From Hirundichthys speculiger (taxonomy: Eukaryota > Chordata > Actinopteri > Beloniformes > Exocoetidae), in assembly GCA_018398805.1 (NCBI GenBank), contig JAGFBZ010001170.1, positions 893,001-957,000 on the forward strand: a stretch of DNA of 64,000 bases, given 5' to 3'. The notes under the pieces were generated by a model. That model worked only from the letters and a program-made list of their open reading frames with translations, ran no database searches and had not been told where the DNA came from. How positions within the stretch are numbered: position 1 is the first letter of the stretch; the number at the start of each line of letters is the position of its first letter. Below are positions 1 through 13,184 of this stretch, in pieces. The position numbers and the translations under genes are program-made.

Positions 1-1324
1 TGTACCTCCAATTGGGAGTTGGGGATTTTAACACCAGCACAACGCCCGAGAACCATGGCTGCCTCATTTGCACTCTGTACCAACAAACCACTTGAAACTC
101 TAGGACAAATAGCTCAGTTATGAGGGATGAAAAATAATCTAGTCCCCAATGTTATGTTTTTCAATACTCCATTCATAGTTGGATGTAGAGCAGATCCGCT
201 GGGGAATAATGTTGCCTTTTGTGTCGGCTCCACTTCCCCTCCCTTCTCACTTCCCTGTGCTGAGAAATAGCTGAAAGATCTCGGCCCCACAAAACTACCC
301 CTTAATATCTGAGACAAATCAGGGAATAATACTATCAGTCCCTTTAAAGGAAAAAAAAAAACAACTTTCATTTAAACAGAGAATCAGTGCATCTGTCAGT
401 GTTTCATTTGACTGTTTCCCTAATGTACTCAATAATCTTTGGGGGGTTTTTTTGGAGAAAAAAAATATATAAGTATAAAGACAACTTGGGGATGTTGGTC
501 AGTAGTTGAAAGAGAAATCGAAGCTGTTGTTTCAGGTATTTGACATAATCACACGTCAATGGTTTACAACAAAAATATGCTATGAACATCTAATACATCT
601 CTGTAACTTTGTATGTACATTTTCAAGTAAATGCATCTATACATAAGTGTAAACAAACCCCTTCAGTCGCAGAAAAATAGCAGATTTAAAGACTTCACCA
701 TCCAATGTTTTGACATGGAGCCACATTTGCTGGAGTTAAAAAAAATGCTCATGATTTTTAAATGCAGCGCATAAATAAAGAAAAAAATGAGTTAATATCT
801 TACAGAAAATAATACATACCTGTTGTAAAAGTGTTTATCTTGACCCACAATAAAATTGTGAAAAATAAATAAATGAAAAAATAAAATGGGTTTCCTTTTT
901 TTCCCCAAAAAAAAGATGTCATCAAAGCCCAAATCACTGGTAATTAAATTCCATAAGTCACACAGAAAATATAGACGCTATGTGGAGAAATGGAGCCAGA
1001 AAACTCACAGTATCCAGCGCTACGTGTTTTAGGTCTTTCATCTCCTTAACCCTGCTTGACTATAAGTACCTGGCTTCAGTGACAGAGATTACGTAAAACA
1101 ATAAATACCACTGCATTGTATTATAATATTCTGACGCCCTGTACCTGTCGAATGCTCAAAAGAAGCAGGAGGGGCAAAAGAGAACAAGACAAAGACAATG
1201 AAAGCTAACCCTTTACTGGTACCCCTGCATCTCCAGTTTCAGGTGGCGTTCTCAGAAGGTGCGGTCCTGCTCATCTCTGCAAAAACCTGCAGAGAGAGAC
1301 AAGGCTGTGGCTTAAGTTCTGTGC

Positions 1325-1325
1325 T

Positions 1326-1352
<27 letters not shown>
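1325..1352. repeat. (TG)n microsatellite
   Basis: An uninterrupted TG dinucleotide repeat of about 14 units, followed by gggtgggtg. Confidence 0.9.
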
Positions 1353-1360
<8 letters not shown>

Positions 1361-3468
1361 GCATAGGACTCATACATAGAGATGCTCCACAGTATGAAAA
1401 TGAGCCTTTGAGGGTACCTCAGAAATCTAATGAGTTTGATATAAAACTTAGTTGTTAAAAGATATGGCAGACAAAATATTTCCAGTCTGGATGGTTCCAA
1501 ACAATTCTGTTTTAAACTACTGTTTTCTTGCCAGAATTGTACAAGTTCTGGAGTGTGCTTGAAAGTTTGTACTGAGCTTCCAAAAATTTTTTCAGAAACA
1601 CACTAAATGGCACAAGATTTGTTAATTGTCATATATATATTGATTTTGAAGTCCTACATATTCCAGACATATTTAAGTCTTTTAACTGTGTATTCTCTGA
1701 CAAGGAAAAGCCCAGGGGCTCTTTGAATCCTGCTGCAGACTCATACTAATTACTTCCAAAGACTAATCCTTTCTGAGCTGTGAAGAATCATGCAGGACAT
1801 TCATGGCCATTGTTGGGGTTTTAGAGGACCAATTCTTTTCTGTGGTGTCTCCCAAATCAGTGACAGGGATTCTTTTACACTAAGCTCATTTATTGAACCT
1901 CCAGGACAAAGCATAGAAAACACTTTAGCTTGCACACAAAGCTCCATACAGTTCTTTTACAGTAAATATGCCTCAAACATGTCTTATTTTTTCTTCCTTA
2001 GGTCAGTAGCAAATAGATGTATTTTTAAGTTGAGAAGCTAACTAAAACTTTGATAATTATTATAGCATTCACTACAGTGGTACAGTATGTCTACTGTGGT
2101 GTCAGATTAAGTTTCTTCATGAACACTAAACTGGTAACATTAGCTACATAATTTCAGGGACTTTTTTCAACTGAAAACCTTCAGTAACTGAATAGTTTTA
2201 GTCATTTGGGTGCCGTGGAAATACAATGTGAATAAAAGATACCATATTGTAGCTTATTTGTTAACAGAAATTGTCCATATTCATTATGCGTATGACAAAT
2301 GTGACAGCTTTACATTTGTCTGCCACCCCATGATGAATATTCACCATCATCTACAAATGGAAAAGTCAGTCATTAGCTTCTAAAATTAACTTTATATTAA
2401 TAACGGCCTGCAACATTTGCATTATTTGTTATGTGCTTTTTTTGAAATAATGCTTTTTTTAATCTCATGAGTGAATCATTTTCGGTGCCTGAATAAAAGG
2501 AATCACATACAGTTGGGTGGTTTTACCCTGTTAGCTTTTTCGTAAATGCATTTACTTAAGCAGCTAGCTAGCTATGTCATTGATGTCCCCTGCCTCTTTT
2601 TCCTTGTGTGATGTGGAGGAAAATTCCAGCTTTTAAAACAAGTGACCAGAAGACAAGTAAAATAACAATTGTCTGTGGGATTTTTTTCACCAAAAATGAT
2701 GAGTAAAATAACTAGCTAGCTCCTTATGAATCCACTCCTATTTACATACTTAATTTATTCATCTAAAAACATTGTAAAGGCATAAAAGTCACCAAAAACA
2801 CCCCCCCCCCCACCACACCCACACACACATTTTAGTGTAGAAGTTTTAAAACAAATATCTGCATAAAATCACATTACTGCATAAGTGCATTCTGTTGGTC
2901 CTTTTCTTTGCTTATGCTTCAGCTTATAAACTTGGCCCAATCGAATCTATTTAATCTCTTTTTAAATTCCAAAATAGAGCATTTGTGATTTTGGCCAATG
3001 GACTTCCTTCTCTTTAATGTCCCAGTTTATCTATAATCATATAACATAAAAAGCAACACCATTAGTAAATATAATAGTCGGCTTATAGATTTATTGGATT
3101 GACACTTATTATCTGTTCAACAGAAAGAAACAGAAACCAGCTACTTGAGCCTCGGGGAGGTGATAGAACAAAAAATATGCGGGGAAGTGATTTAACACAG
3201 AGTGTGATGCCCTCAGGGAGCTGAAAATGGTATTCACCAAGGAGGGAGAAAATGTTATCTAGGCCAGTTCCTTTTTTCTATTACAATGTGACAGAAATTA
3301 TGGTGTCAATGGTTATAGGCCTTTTTCTGAAGATTTTGTGGCTCTAATGCCCTTTATTGAAAGTTAGCAGTCAAGAAAGTGGCCTAGACATGCAACAAAG
3401 GGTCATAGGTCAGAAGTCAAACCTGTGACCATTAAAACCCATATAAATCTGGCGGCCCGGTTATAACC

Positions 3469-3493
3469 TTTTTTTTTTTTTTTTTTTTTTTTT
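3469..3493. repeat. poly(T) tract
   Basis: Twenty-five consecutive T bases. Confidence 0.9.
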
Positions 3494-3692
3494 AATTAAG
3501 TCAACCGAGGTGAGTGTAGTATTCTTTTTTAACACTAATGTATCATCTTGTTACTGTTAATAACTCTTTTATAGTGGTTTCAATTTTTGTAGGCTTTTCA
3601 GGAGACACAGCATTAACCAACTGTTGCCCGATATTCTGTTTGAATCTGTTAAAATGATAACATATAGTGTTGGCATAGTGGTGTCAGATGTA

Positions 3693-4788
3693 CAGTTGAA
3701 ACCAGCAGTTTACATACACTGCATAAAAAGACTTTTTTTTCCCTCACTGTCTGACGTTAAATCAGACTAAACTGTTCCTGTTTTAAGTCAGTTAGGAATA
3801 CCAAAATTATTTCTATACTAAATGCCAGAATAGTGATCCTCGGGTTCAATTTACAGGTGCCTGAAGGTGCCACATTAATCTTTTTAAACAATTAAATTAA
3901 ATTATAAACACTTATGGGAATGTCCAGCCATCACAGCACTCAGGAAGGAGACAGGTTCTGTGTCCCAGAGATGAATGTGCTTTGGTGTCTAAAGTGTGTA
4001 TCAACTCCACAACAAAAAGGAAAACACTTTGTAAAGATGCTGGCTGAAGCTGGCAAGAGAAATGAGTGAAACGAGCCCTGTACTGACATGGGCTGAAATG
4101 ACACTCCATTACAAGCCATTACTCCAAAACCAACATAACAAAGCCAGATTACAATTTAAAAATGCACATAAGTACAAGAACCTTAGTTTTTGGAGACATG
4201 TTTTGTGGTTTTGTGAAATTAAGACTGAACTGTTGTGCCATGATGACCATCGTTACATTTAGAGGAAAGACACCATCCTAACTGGGAAGTACGGGGAAGG
4301 CAGCATCATGTTGTGGGGCTGTTTTGCTGCAGGAGTGATTGCTTGCTTCATAAAACAAATGGTAACATGAGGAAAGAACATTATGTAGAAATATTGAAGC
4401 AACATCTCAAGACATCACCAAGGAAATTAAAGCTTTGGTAAAAATGGGCCTTCCAAATGGACAATGACCTTAACCATACTGCCAAATTAGTTACAAAATG
4501 GCTTAAGGACATCATAGTAAATGTTTTAAAGTGGCCATCTACAAAAATCACAAATCTGAGTTCTATAGAAAATATGTGGACAGAGCTGAAAACGTGTGTG
4601 TCAGCAAAGCCAAATACTACCAAATATTAAAGAAATGTGTGTAAACTTCTGACTTTGAAGAAAAAAAAAAAATATATCTCTATCAGCATTCTGGCATTTA
4701 GCAAATAGAAATTATTTTGACAATCCTAACTGACCTAAAACCGGAAAAATTCAGTCTGATTTAATATCAGAAAATGAGAGAAAAAAAA
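3693..4788 (+). mobile_element. Tc1-like DNA transposon relic
   Basis: It begins after a TA dinucleotide with cagttgaaaccagcagttta, the terminal repeat of a common teleost Tc1 family. The inverted inner part of this repeat returns at about 4684-4788 (cattctggcatttagcaaat and onward). The outermost roughly 40 bp of the right repeat are lost. Between the ends lies broken transposase: WAEMTLHYKPLL...HDDHRYI at 4086-4262, then GEGSIMLWGCFAAG just downstream, then remnants of the C-terminal half with stops and frameshifts. It is inactive. Confidence 0.88.
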
Positions 4789-5914
4789 CCATGCTGGTCT
4801 GTGCTTCAGTTAACAGAGCGATGATGAAAATAAGTAACTAAACTACTGCAAACAAAAGGTCTGAAGGGAGAAAGCTGAAGGAAGACTGTTCTTCTCATTT
4901 CCCAGATGAATTTCCCAGCAGAGTCTCACAGTGATAGCAAATGGGCTACTCTCATGTTTCTGAAATCATGTCCTGATATCATGTTGATGATTTGTACAGG
5001 GTCTAGGTTTCCTTTTATTTTTACATAATCCTGAGATTGCAGACTCACATAAGGAACAGCACATTCAAAGATCAACTATGCAGTTAGATCATTGTGTCCC
5101 GTCTTCACAAAGGTATAGGATAGCATATCTAAAGGCCTGACCCTGGTTATGTAGGTCTTATGATTGATGTTGACACAAATAGTAAAGTTTGACATCCTAA
5201 CACCTTTGTCTTGGACAGTTGTTCGAAGTGGGTCATGAAGACAACTAGTGTTGTGTGTCCCACAGGTGGTGAAAACTATGACAGACTTAAATCATGCACA
5301 AGCAAAGACTTTCAATTAATTCTGTTATTTACATCTAATTCCCAATTTCCTGAATTATCCTCAAATGAAAATTGTAGAATACTTGTAGAATCTATAACAT
5401 CTGAAACTAACACATTTGCTTTGAAGATTGCGGTAACAAAATGCTGTCAGTATATTACATAATCCTGAGGGTATTATATTTACCACAAGCAGTAGGTGAA
5501 TGCTAGTTTATCCTTTGAAGACCTACATCCCACATGGATTGTGCAACATGGCATCAATACCTGACACAATAGTTCACAATAAAAAAATAAATAAATAAAA
5601 AGAAATAAGCAGAATCAAATGTTGTGGAAATAAAAGACTGTAAATGAGTGTATATGGTCACCATCCTGAGTGAAACCATTCAGAAAAATCTACTTAGTCT
5701 GTAGTTTCAGTGCAAATGAAAGAATGTATTATTTCTTGATCCAAAGGTGATGTGCAGAAGTGATGAACATTTACAAAGTCAGTCTCAGATAATAGGAACA
5801 AAAATTACATGAAAATAAAACTTGTGCAAAGGAAAATTGTAAATACTCTGTGGACTTATCCAATGTATTTATGTATATTGATTTGCCATTGGGTTTTGTT
5901 TTTTTGTTTTTACA
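4789..5914. other. noncoding, unassigned
   Basis: AT-rich sequence without a supported gene, RNA or repeat family. A run of overlapping aataaa-like motifs lies at about 5578-5605. Confidence 0.4.
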
Positions 5915-6035
5915 TTAGATGCCCTTTCTTACATAACCCTCCCTATTTATCCTGAACTGGGACCACAACTATGAGAAGCTGGGGCAATAGGGGCATGGTA
6001 GGATTCAAATGTCTTGCCAAGGTGCTGTATTTAAA
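5915..6035 (-). mobile_element. SINE fragment
   Basis: The stretch atgccctttcttacataacc, then ccctatttatcctgaactgg, matches the body of a widespread teleost tRNA-derived SINE in reverse orientation. The same module runs forward at about 31999-32030 (tgtcaggaagggcctccggc). It is diverged, with no tRNA head seen. Confidence 0.5.
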
Positions 6036-8039
6036 GGGGATTGATTATAAAAAAGATATAATTTTCTCTGCATTGTAAGTATATATTTAAGTGTCACAGG
6101 TGACAACCAAATCAAAAACTCTTTCATAACTCAATGTTGTCACTTTGTTTGCCCCACCAGGTCCAGAAAGATGTTGTCCAGTGAGCTGTTTAACTCAGAT
6201 CAAAGTACAACTTCCTCATGTTTATCTCCACCCAACTTCACATCATGCTGCATTTGCTATACCTCACGAGAGGGTAGTGTAAAGGTGCAAAACTGATTTT
6301 AAGAGGGGCGCCTCCAGAATTTGTTAAGTCCACCCCCTGAAACCAGCTGCTTTGAGCAGAAGTTAAAAGTGATGGCTAAGAAGGGTGCTTTTGAACACTA
6401 TCTCAATGGTATTTTGACCAACCCATGTCACAAACATTTCATTAAGATCTCAAGAAATCGTGTCAACTTTTAAAAAAAAAAAGCATAATATGCCTCTTTT
6501 AATATTTACGGGTTGGTCATGAAATGTCTTTGAAAATACAGAGGCCATGATTGATGTAATGTAATGCACAGGAAAATATAGACACACAGAAATACTGTAT
6601 GTTCATGTCATGTTGGCAGGGTTGTCTTTGGGAGCATCAAAGATGTAACGTTCAACTGCAAGAAGAATATATGAGCAGATGCAGCTGCAGGAATTTGATT
6701 CTTTTTTTCTGTAAAAGATTCCTCACTCTCACGTGTGTTAGACTGTTGGGAAGTTTCTGCTTGTTCCCAACCGTGTGCCACACGTGAGCAGACAGAGATG
6801 GGAATAAGAGAGGGAGCGGCCCAAGGACACCATGATAACACTGACCGGTATGCTGTAGCTCTCTTTTTGTCTGTCTCTGTATCCTTTAATCATCACAATG
6901 AAAACAAACTATTAGAGATGCTCTCAACTGCTGCACATCCATTCGTGAATATTAAAAAAGACAGAGAAGGGTCTAATGCAAAATATACAGAAGAATATTA
7001 TGCAGATACAAACGCCACCCAGTGGTCAGACGGCCTTTGATGGATTTTGGCAATATGATCTTGAAAAGGTATGTACATACCTTTGAGGATTTATATATTT
7101 TAATATCTTTTGCCTTTGCCAAACAATGAACTCTCAGGAAGAACTTTATCAAGGGCCCACAGATGATATTAAACAGTGCATTCCTATTGATTAAATCTTC
7201 CTAGTGGTTGGTGGCATCTGAACAGATATTTTGGTACTCCCAATCTGAAATCAGAATGAGGATGGGGATTTCTGCTCCGTCTCCTTTCACCAACATCTAT
7301 AGATTTTTTTTTTCCGGCCTCCACCTGCTTTGTTTGTACTCTAACTGTCCTCTGTTGAGCAGCACACTGGAACATTTGTTTTCTCTGCTTCATGCAGAAA
7401 GTTTGCTGGTTTAAAAGACAGCTGGGGGGTTTTTGTGTGGAGTTGCCTGGTGTGTTTGGTGAGGTGTCCACACCATATGGTGCAGGTTATTGGTGATTTG
7501 GCCATGAGGTCCATGAGCTGATTACTGACCTTGTTGAAGTTGAACATTGTCCAACACTTGATTAGATGAAATTTGCTTTAGTTCACACCTGTCTCACATT
7601 CATTGACTGTGTTCACCATTATGAATGTTGAAATGTAAACAATGGTTTTATCAATTGACTTGAATATGCACAGGTGGATGCAATGGGTGTAAATTGAAAC
7701 TCTTGAATGGAATTTAGTGATAAATGATTTCTCGATTTACACCTGTCCTAACAAATGAAAGAGTCCTATTTGTTAAAGTGATATTGAAGTCAGCCCTGAT
7801 TGATGTATTACTGAACATAAACTGTTGGGTGTATATAACAATTCCAATTATTATGACTAAACTTGTATCAGAACATTGGCTTCCCTAAAAATATTAATAA
7901 CTTTACTTGTCAAAAAAATGTTAAAATATTCCTCATGACAAGACAAAAAAAGGATTGTAAGCTATTTATAAATTTACCATGATCTAGTGGGGAGAATCAG
8001 ATCTGTTGAAGCATTGGGGAAATAATTAGTCAAAAATAA
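6036..8039. other. noncoding, unassigned
   Basis: No gene supported. Two open frames of 95-101 codons lie around 6735-7471 on opposite strands. They lack splice context and resemble no family. Confidence 0.4.
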
Positions 8040-8802
8040 CTTTTTCAAGGAAAAATCAAAATGGTTCAATGCACTAATGCTCATACAGTGCACGCAACCG
8101 CTAACACTGCAGGTCAGGACTCGTGCATCGAGTGGCCACTAGTGGTCATCCGTGTCCCATCAGTTGACTGGAGCTTGAGATAATTGGAATCAGCGACAAC
8201 GGTGCGTTCAGTGGCCTCTCGGTAGCATTGGATTTATGCCAAACATTGAACTACTCAAATCTGTAAGAGACGGTTTAGAGCAAAACTTTCTTCCTTTTTA
8301 GAAGTGAACCATAAATACTATTAAAAATAACAATATGAGTCAATCGAACATATCATGAGAGAAATGGTCAATAATTAGCTGATTCAATCACCATATCAAA
8401 GGCCACTCACTCGTGATTCTCTTCTTTAACGAAAATGTCGTTAAAATCCAACTATATTTACTTGAAATGTATTCTTGTTACTTATATTTGTAATGAGAGT
8501 TCTCTAAATTGTCGGAACGCTATAAAACAGTAAGGATTAAGGATGTCTTGAAATGATCGTTCAACGGCCAGGTTGACTTGAAGGCAGCGCCGCTGCTGGC
8601 CGGACTGGACAGGGACCGTATATGACACTGGTGTGTAGCAGATAAACAAACCTCTTCTCGCATGGATCAATGGACCGTTTACTTTTAACGTTGAGTGTTT
8701 ATGATGCGCCGTTTATGTTAATGTCGACAAAAGCGCCGTGGTTGAAAGAAGATGCCAACCCGCTAAAAAAAAGTTAAATATAATAGTTGAATCCGTTATA
8801 AG
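8040..8802 (+). promoter_or_regulatory. candidate CpG-elevated promoter and noncoding first exon of tspoap1
   Basis: This stretch has visibly more CG dinucleotides than its neighbours, in an otherwise CG-poor, AT-rich sequence. A strong donor (ATAAG|GTGAGT) lies at 8802/8803 on the + strand, as expected for a noncoding first exon splicing to the 5' UTR of the exon at 12321. No TATA box or initiator was decisive. A divergent promoter for an unseen minus-strand gene is an alternative. Confidence 0.3.
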
Positions 8803-9321
8803 GTGAGTTTGACACAAGTTGTAGCTAGAAAACTTAACGGTAAGCTAATAGCGGCTAACAAGAGACATTAACACCTAGTTGTGACTAAAAGGAGTTCAGA
8901 CCTGCTGAATAATTAATGTTATTTGAAAGCGCAACATTTCTGTAACGTATGTTTGAACACATGGCAATGTTTACTAAAGGGAAGTTAAGATGGTTAATTA
9001 GCTTGTGCTAGCAACGTGCCCATCCTCTCTGTAACATGAACCGTCCCGTTGAGTCTGAAGGAAACAGCAGTTCAACGATGGTTCACCGGCGTTAAAGGAA
9101 GCTCTTCTGTCTGCTGGACGTTCACCACTTAACCTGTTGCGTCTTCAAATCAGACTTACATTCCTTCTTTTGATAAACTTCATTATGGCGATCTCGTACT
9201 CATTCATGGGGGACCACAACTGACATATTTAAAAATTAAAACATAATTAAATTATACAGGAATGCACAGTTTAATAAATGGACAGTTCTACTTTGTTCAC
9301 AATAAAAAAAGAAAAAAAAAA

Positions 9322-10200
9322 CCGTTGGGACACTGTGAAAATGTTAATAAAATCAAAATGCAATTATTTGTCTCATCTCATAAACCCATATTATAACCAA
9401 AAGATAATAGAATAGAATATAGAAAATATATCAAATGTTTAAACCTAGGAAATTTACCATTGTTTGAAAAAAATAGTTATTGAGTCACTTTGACTCAGTC
9501 CATTTACAGTGCGCTTCAGCACAGATAAGACGGTGGCATGAACAAACCAAGTTCATATATGGTTTCTTTCTATGTATGATAGAGCTATAATATCTAATTT
9601 GGAGATAACACAGCGAACTGTTCTTAGGCAGTGTGTTCCTGAGCCCATGTAGTGATTTCCATTACAGAATCATGTCTGTTTTTAATGCACCCAAAAATCC
9701 CAGATATCCAAGAACTGATTTTCAACTGTGCCCCGTGCACACAGAGATTTTAAAATTCTCAGAATCTTTTGATGATATTATATACTCTAGATTAGATAGA
9801 TTATTCGGTCTTTACAATTTTTATCGTGAAATTTTTCACAGTGTATAGGTGCAGTTTTTCGCAGGTTGGTGAACCGCTGTCCATCCTTAGTTCTGTGAGT
9901 CTGCCTCTCTAAGATGCTTTCTTTATACCCAATTATGTCACATATCTGTGGCCAAATAACCTATTTAAGTCCTCCAGTTGTTTGAATTTTTTTTTAATGG
10001 TATTGCTGCAATAAAAGTCAAAATGAGCTAAGATTTACCATGAATTGGTAAAAAAGACATTTTACCACTTTGATTATTTGCTACGTTTTTTTTATGTCCT
10101 ATTGTAATAAAAATTTGGGTTTATGAAATTAGCAGATCATTGCATTGTGTTTTAATTTACTTTTTAAACAATGTCCTAACTTTTTGGAGATTGGGTTTGT
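9322..10200. mobile_element. DNA-transposon relic with about 45-bp terminal inverted repeats
   Basis: The left end (gttgggacactgtgaaaatg, then ttaataaaatcaaaatgcaa) and the reverse complement of the right end (gttaggacattgtttaaaaa, then gtaaattaaaacacaatgca) align as diverged inverted repeats. The interior (tagtgatttccattacagaa, tcagaatcttttgatgatat) is a familiar teleost interspersed repeat. A 71-codon open frame at 9633-9848 falls inside it and is not a host gene. The superfamily was not determined; exact ends are uncertain. Confidence 0.65.
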
Positions 10201-12320
10201 ATATCACTGTTTAAGTCTTGATTTATTTATTTCTGTTTTTTAAGTGACAATATGGCAACTTTGTCTATGTCTAAAGCAGAAATGGTCATAAAATGAAGAA
10301 TGAGAAGAAATGAGGAGGTACATGCCAAAATAAGGTTTCTATTGAGATAAGGTGGTTCTCTTTTCACCTTGCTAGATCACTGGAGATTTTTGCTAAAAAC
10401 TTGACCAGGTTCAGAGAAAGTTTCACTCCAAATTTCTTCTCAAATCTGCTTGTTATTGTAGGCCTGCTTCAAATGAAAGTTGCACGTCAAGCAGCGTATC
10501 TTGCTTATGCAAAATGAATGATGAAGACACAGGAGCCACGCACAGCTGGGGGCTATATCTTTGCGCTATGTCTTGACTCTTCCCATGTTTATTTGAATGC
10601 TGTTCTGTTGCAGCTTTTAGAAATCCCAGAACAGAACATTGTAGGCTTTCTTCATAATTGATGGGGAATTTTTAAAAGGTTCAGCATGTTGAGGTTATTT
10701 TTGGGATGGATCTTTTTTTTCCAAACTCTCAAAATATCTTTGAAATAGTAGAAATACAAACAACTTTAAAAATAAATGCAAATCACAGTATATAAATCGT
10801 TTATAGTTATTTTAAACATTTTTAGTCCTCTACAATAAGTGTCTGCTCCTCTTGGCTAAAGCAAATTGCATGCAAAGGGTCCAACATGATTTTTGTTTTT
10901 GGCAGAACTTGAGAGCAATGGCGAATGCCATTGCCTCTTTTTATGGGACTGCACACAGAGCCAGACGCAGAAAACCAGGCAGGCAAATGCAGTTGATGAG
11001 TTCTGTCATAGTCTCAATTATCTTTGATTTAGTGTTTTTATAGCTGGTGCTCTTGAAGAAAGACTGGTAATGTTGATTTTTGCTTCGTAGTATACTCCTC
11101 TTGGTGAACCAGATGGAAGCAACAACTTAAGACTTAGTGCACATGAAAAAAAAACTACATATGCTAGTCACTGTGGACGTGCATGGTGGTCAAGTGGAAG
11201 ACCACTGGCTGTTTTTTTTTTTTTTAGGAGGCAGCTGCACACATAAATTTAGAAAAGAATGTAGAAGTGCATACATAAATCTATGAATAAACCGATAAAT
11301 GAATGGCTGTAGGACTACAAAAATAATTTAATAACTAATAACAAATTAATGTTTTTTTAATACATGACACATGCAGATAAATGCTAAAGTATATAAAAAA
11401 ATGACTGTATTATTTGTTTCTACATATTAGATCTGATCCAATATTGATACTGGGCACTGAAGCTGACGGAATTCACTGAACAGGTATTGGGATTACATCA
11501 CTAATTTAAAAAAAAAAATTAATAAATTCAAAATATAGCTACAGCCTGACTTCATTTATCCTATTTGGATAAAGCATTGTTTTTATTTAAAAAATTAATT
11601 GATAAATAATTTTAAAAAATGACATTTAAATGAAATTCACTTTTATATTAATTTTAGCTCTTTTAATATTTGCTGCAGTTTACTACTATTGCTAACCTTC
11701 ATAATACTAACAACAACAACAATAAAATAAAAGACAGTTTCAAAATAAGATGTGGTCATCAGAGGGGATTTGCATCATACCTGGATCTTAAAATTTGTTT
11801 TGATGCATCTCTGCTGCATCCTAATTATTTATATTTGATTCAGTCAGTTGTGGTCCTCCATACTCATTAAGCTAATGTTTTAATGAAACAAATGGAAAAA
11901 TATCAGATTTCAGCATGGTTGAGTGTTTGGTTGCAGTTAGCAACAGGCTTTTTTTCTCTACAAGGAAAAAAAGTCAAAACATTTATTTTGTATGTTCTCT
12001 TTGGCTGCTTTTCTTAAACTTTTTCTAACTCATCTCTCAAACAAAAGGATTAGTTTCTAAATCATCACCTGTTCTTTTACAATGCTAGAAACATTTCATT
12101 TCTTCAAACTGACTTGATCTGTATAATTTTTCCACTTCTCTCACATCCCCCACCGTCCATCCCCAGAGATCCATTGTATTATCTGCATGCTGCATGTCTG
12201 CTAACCCCCCCAGTCATCACCCAACTGTGCTTCCTCTCTGCTTTGATACATGGCCTTTCTTTAAAAATGAACACTACTTGCCCCCCTCCCCATTGCATGT
12301 TGTGCTGTTAATGAGGCACC
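10201..12320. other. noncoding DNA leading to exon 1; includes 5' UTR
   Basis: AT-rich sequence with no separate gene. The last roughly 150 bases are pyrimidine-rich with several AG dinucleotides (for example after ccatcccc at about 12164) that could be the acceptor joining a noncoding 5' exon to the start codon at 12321. Which acceptor is used cannot be decided. Confidence 0.4.
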
Positions 12321-13184
12321 ATGACAGAAAACAGGGATAACCCTCTGGCCCTGTTATCCAAGAGACCATGCCAGGAGCAGACAGCCTACGGACGAGAGCT
12401 GCAGAAGCTACATGCTGATTTGGAAGCAGAGAGGAACCGAACTCTGTGGGCCTATGAGCGGCTCTGCGTGGAGCTGAGGAGTCTACGAGAAGAAGCAGAG
12501 AGAGAACATCAGAGAGCTGTGACGGAGCTGGCAGCCAGGCGAGGGTGCCAGAAGGACAGAAACAGATCCAGATTTCTTCTTGATAAAGGGGTGAAGATTA
12601 AAGAAAGTGAGCCACACAGGCAAGTTCAGCTAACAGGGGAAAAGGCTTTTAGCTTTTGTAGTGAACAAACACAGCTGCTGAAGCTGTCTGAGAAGATAAT
12701 TGGTGAGAAGACAGCTTATGAATTGCGTCAAAAACAGGATTTTGAGCTAGAAAAGGCCATCTTCCTCTGCCACCTCCTAGATGCTTATGGGAGACTGTTG
12801 CACGGAACCCAGAGAGTAAGATCCACCAGCTATGTAGCCAAAAACCTGTCAAGGAAACAAGTTCATAAAACCAGCAGTGACTTCTGTCAGACAAAGCTTC
12901 CTCTGACCTCCAGGCCCCCACTACAGGGATTCCAAAGGGACTTTCAGGCTTCCAAAAGGAAGCGCAAACAAGATCTGTGGAAGAAGCCCTTAGGCTGGGA
13001 TTTGCCAAGTGTTGCCCCATGCGCCACTGCTGCAGCTGGGGATACCTGCCAGAGCAGCTCTTCGCAAATTTGTCACCTTCACAACACTCCACATGCAGGT
13101 CAGGAGAACCACCCGTCCTGCTGGGCTGAGTCCTCTTGGTCAGGCGAGTCATCGGCCTTTGAATGCTTGGAGAGAATCATGGAG
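12321..13184 (+). CDS. tspoap1: tspoap1 coding exon 1 (RIMBP3-like N-terminus)
   Basis: An open frame of 288 codons starts with ATG at 12321 in a good context (caccATGa). An in-frame TGA at 12312 sits just upstream, so this is a true start. It ends at a strong donor (GAG|GTAAGC) in phase 0. Residues about 20-75 are a charged coiled coil ([28 protein letters not shown]). Residues about 138-162 ([21 protein letters not shown]) are a second conserved-looking helix. Both blocks resemble the N-terminus of mammalian RIMBP3 in the same order. Residues 165-288 are basic and low in obvious domains. The next acceptor at 17442 is also phase 0, which fits joining to exon 2. Membership in tspoap1 rests on phase, strand, position and the RIMBP3 resemblance; there is no transcript evidence. 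Confidence 0.78.

Larger units (their letters stand above)
1..3692. other. upstream noncoding DNA
   Basis: No exon, RNA gene or recognisable transposon could be supported here. Contents are AT-rich unique-looking sequence, a (TG)n run at 1325-1352, a C run followed by CA repeats at about 2802-2829, and a 25-base T run at 3469-3493. Short open frames are few and resemble nothing known to me. Confidence 0.5.

Noticed and set aside
1180..1300. Possible last coding exon on the minus strand (acceptor near 1301, frame ending SENAT then stop)
   Set aside because: One splice-like site and a short frame only; no poly(A) signal found on the minus strand downstream and no upstream partner exon recognised.
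1..12320. miR-142, which lies upstream of TSPOAP1 in mammals
   Set aside because: I read for both mature arms on both strands and found no match; it may lie outside the window or be missed by eye.
12649..13152. 167-codon open frame on the minus strand
   Set aside because: It lies exactly opposite the first coding exon of tspoap1, has no splice context and reads like no known protein.
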